Below the pieces are notes generated by a model that saw only the letters and a list, made by a program, of their open reading frames with translations, had not been told where the DNA came from and did no database searches. Source: Gammaproteobacteria bacterium (GTDB taxonomy: Bacteria > Pseudomonadota > Gammaproteobacteria > GRL18). Taken from it: DNA of 64,000 nucleotides. Both the position numbers and the translations under genes were made by a program. Positions 63,949 to 64,000 of the stretch are shown here, one piece after another. Within the stretch, counting starts at the first letter, position 1. Every line of letters begins with the position of its first letter. Location of the stretch: positions 21,704 through 85,703 of the forward strand of contig JADGDG010000017.1 of assembly GCA_016744995.1 (NCBI GenBank), in the 5' to 3' direction.

Positions 63949-64000
63949 TTAAGCTGCTGCTTCCTCTTCACCACCAACGAAGAAGCTGTAGATATAAACA
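63949..64000 (-). CDS. norB: Last codons of a membrane protein, probably NorB
   Basis: The minus strand at the right edge reads VYIYSFFVGGEEEAAA, then TAA at 63949. A hydrophobic end with a short acidic-alanine tail, directly upstream of norE, norF, norQ and norD, fits the large subunit of NO reductase. Only 16 residues are visible, so the call rests on position. Confidence 0.4.
   Translation of the reverse strand, partial: VYIYSFFVGGEEEAAA

Overview
The window is AT-rich bacterial chromosome with the gene content of a facultatively denitrifying gammaproteobacterium. The evidence is a complete-looking NirS-type nitrite reductase and heme d1 biosynthesis cluster, a nor accessory cluster, many c-di-GMP and two-component proteins, and a type I NRPS/PKS megasynthase. 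A sulfur-oxidising or Beggiatoa-like lineage would fit the base composition, the signalling load and the short tandem repeats next to stop codons, but no marker gene in the window proves this. No tRNA, rRNA or CRISPR array was seen.

Layout. 1-2180 (-) is the N-terminal part of a large Ser/Thr kinase-ATPase running off the left edge. 2374-15288 (-) is one 4304-residue NRPS/PKS hybrid: AMP-ligase loading domain, a ketoreductase lacking its catalytic Tyr, carrier protein, condensation, adenylation, carrier, ketosynthase, acyltransferase, ketoreductase, carrier, thioesterase. By colinearity it should make an N-acylated gamma-amino-beta-hydroxy (statine-type) acid. 15528-25749 holds a CheB-CheR-PAS-GGDEF-EAL fusion and a minus-strand signalling operon (response regulator-GGDEF-EAL, response regulator-PAS-kinase, kinase, a decayed receiver, response regulator).

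26142-39251 is the nitrite reduction region. On the minus strand are nirS and an octaheme NirT-like protein with a duplicated C-terminal module. Divergently transcribed are nirC, nirF, nirD, nirL, nirG, nirH, nirJ and nirN, followed by a membrane hemerythrin and a cytochrome c'-like protein. FNR/DNR-type boxes lie in the divergent promoter region. Several of these genes end in tandem repeats that contain their own stop codon. 59994-64000 (-) is norD, norQ, norF-like, norE and probably the last codons of norB. Together these loci would take nitrite to nitrous oxide; nirE and norC are not in the window.

39276-45510 has a small zinc protein, a GAF/HD-GYP protein, and a YjgN-like/M48 peptidase/small membrane protein group. 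45940-59408 is an accessory island: unrelated single genes almost all on the minus strand (GNAT, pseudouridine synthase, broken HD hydrolase, beta-barrel protein, SLATT-like protein, MerR regulator with a small relative of its own C-terminus, a cytochrome paired with a diguanylate cyclase, several small membrane proteins), separated by two dispersed repeat families and some attC-like hairpins, with a transposase remnant and an IS630-family element. It looks like a cassette array or recombination hot spot, although no integrase is visible.
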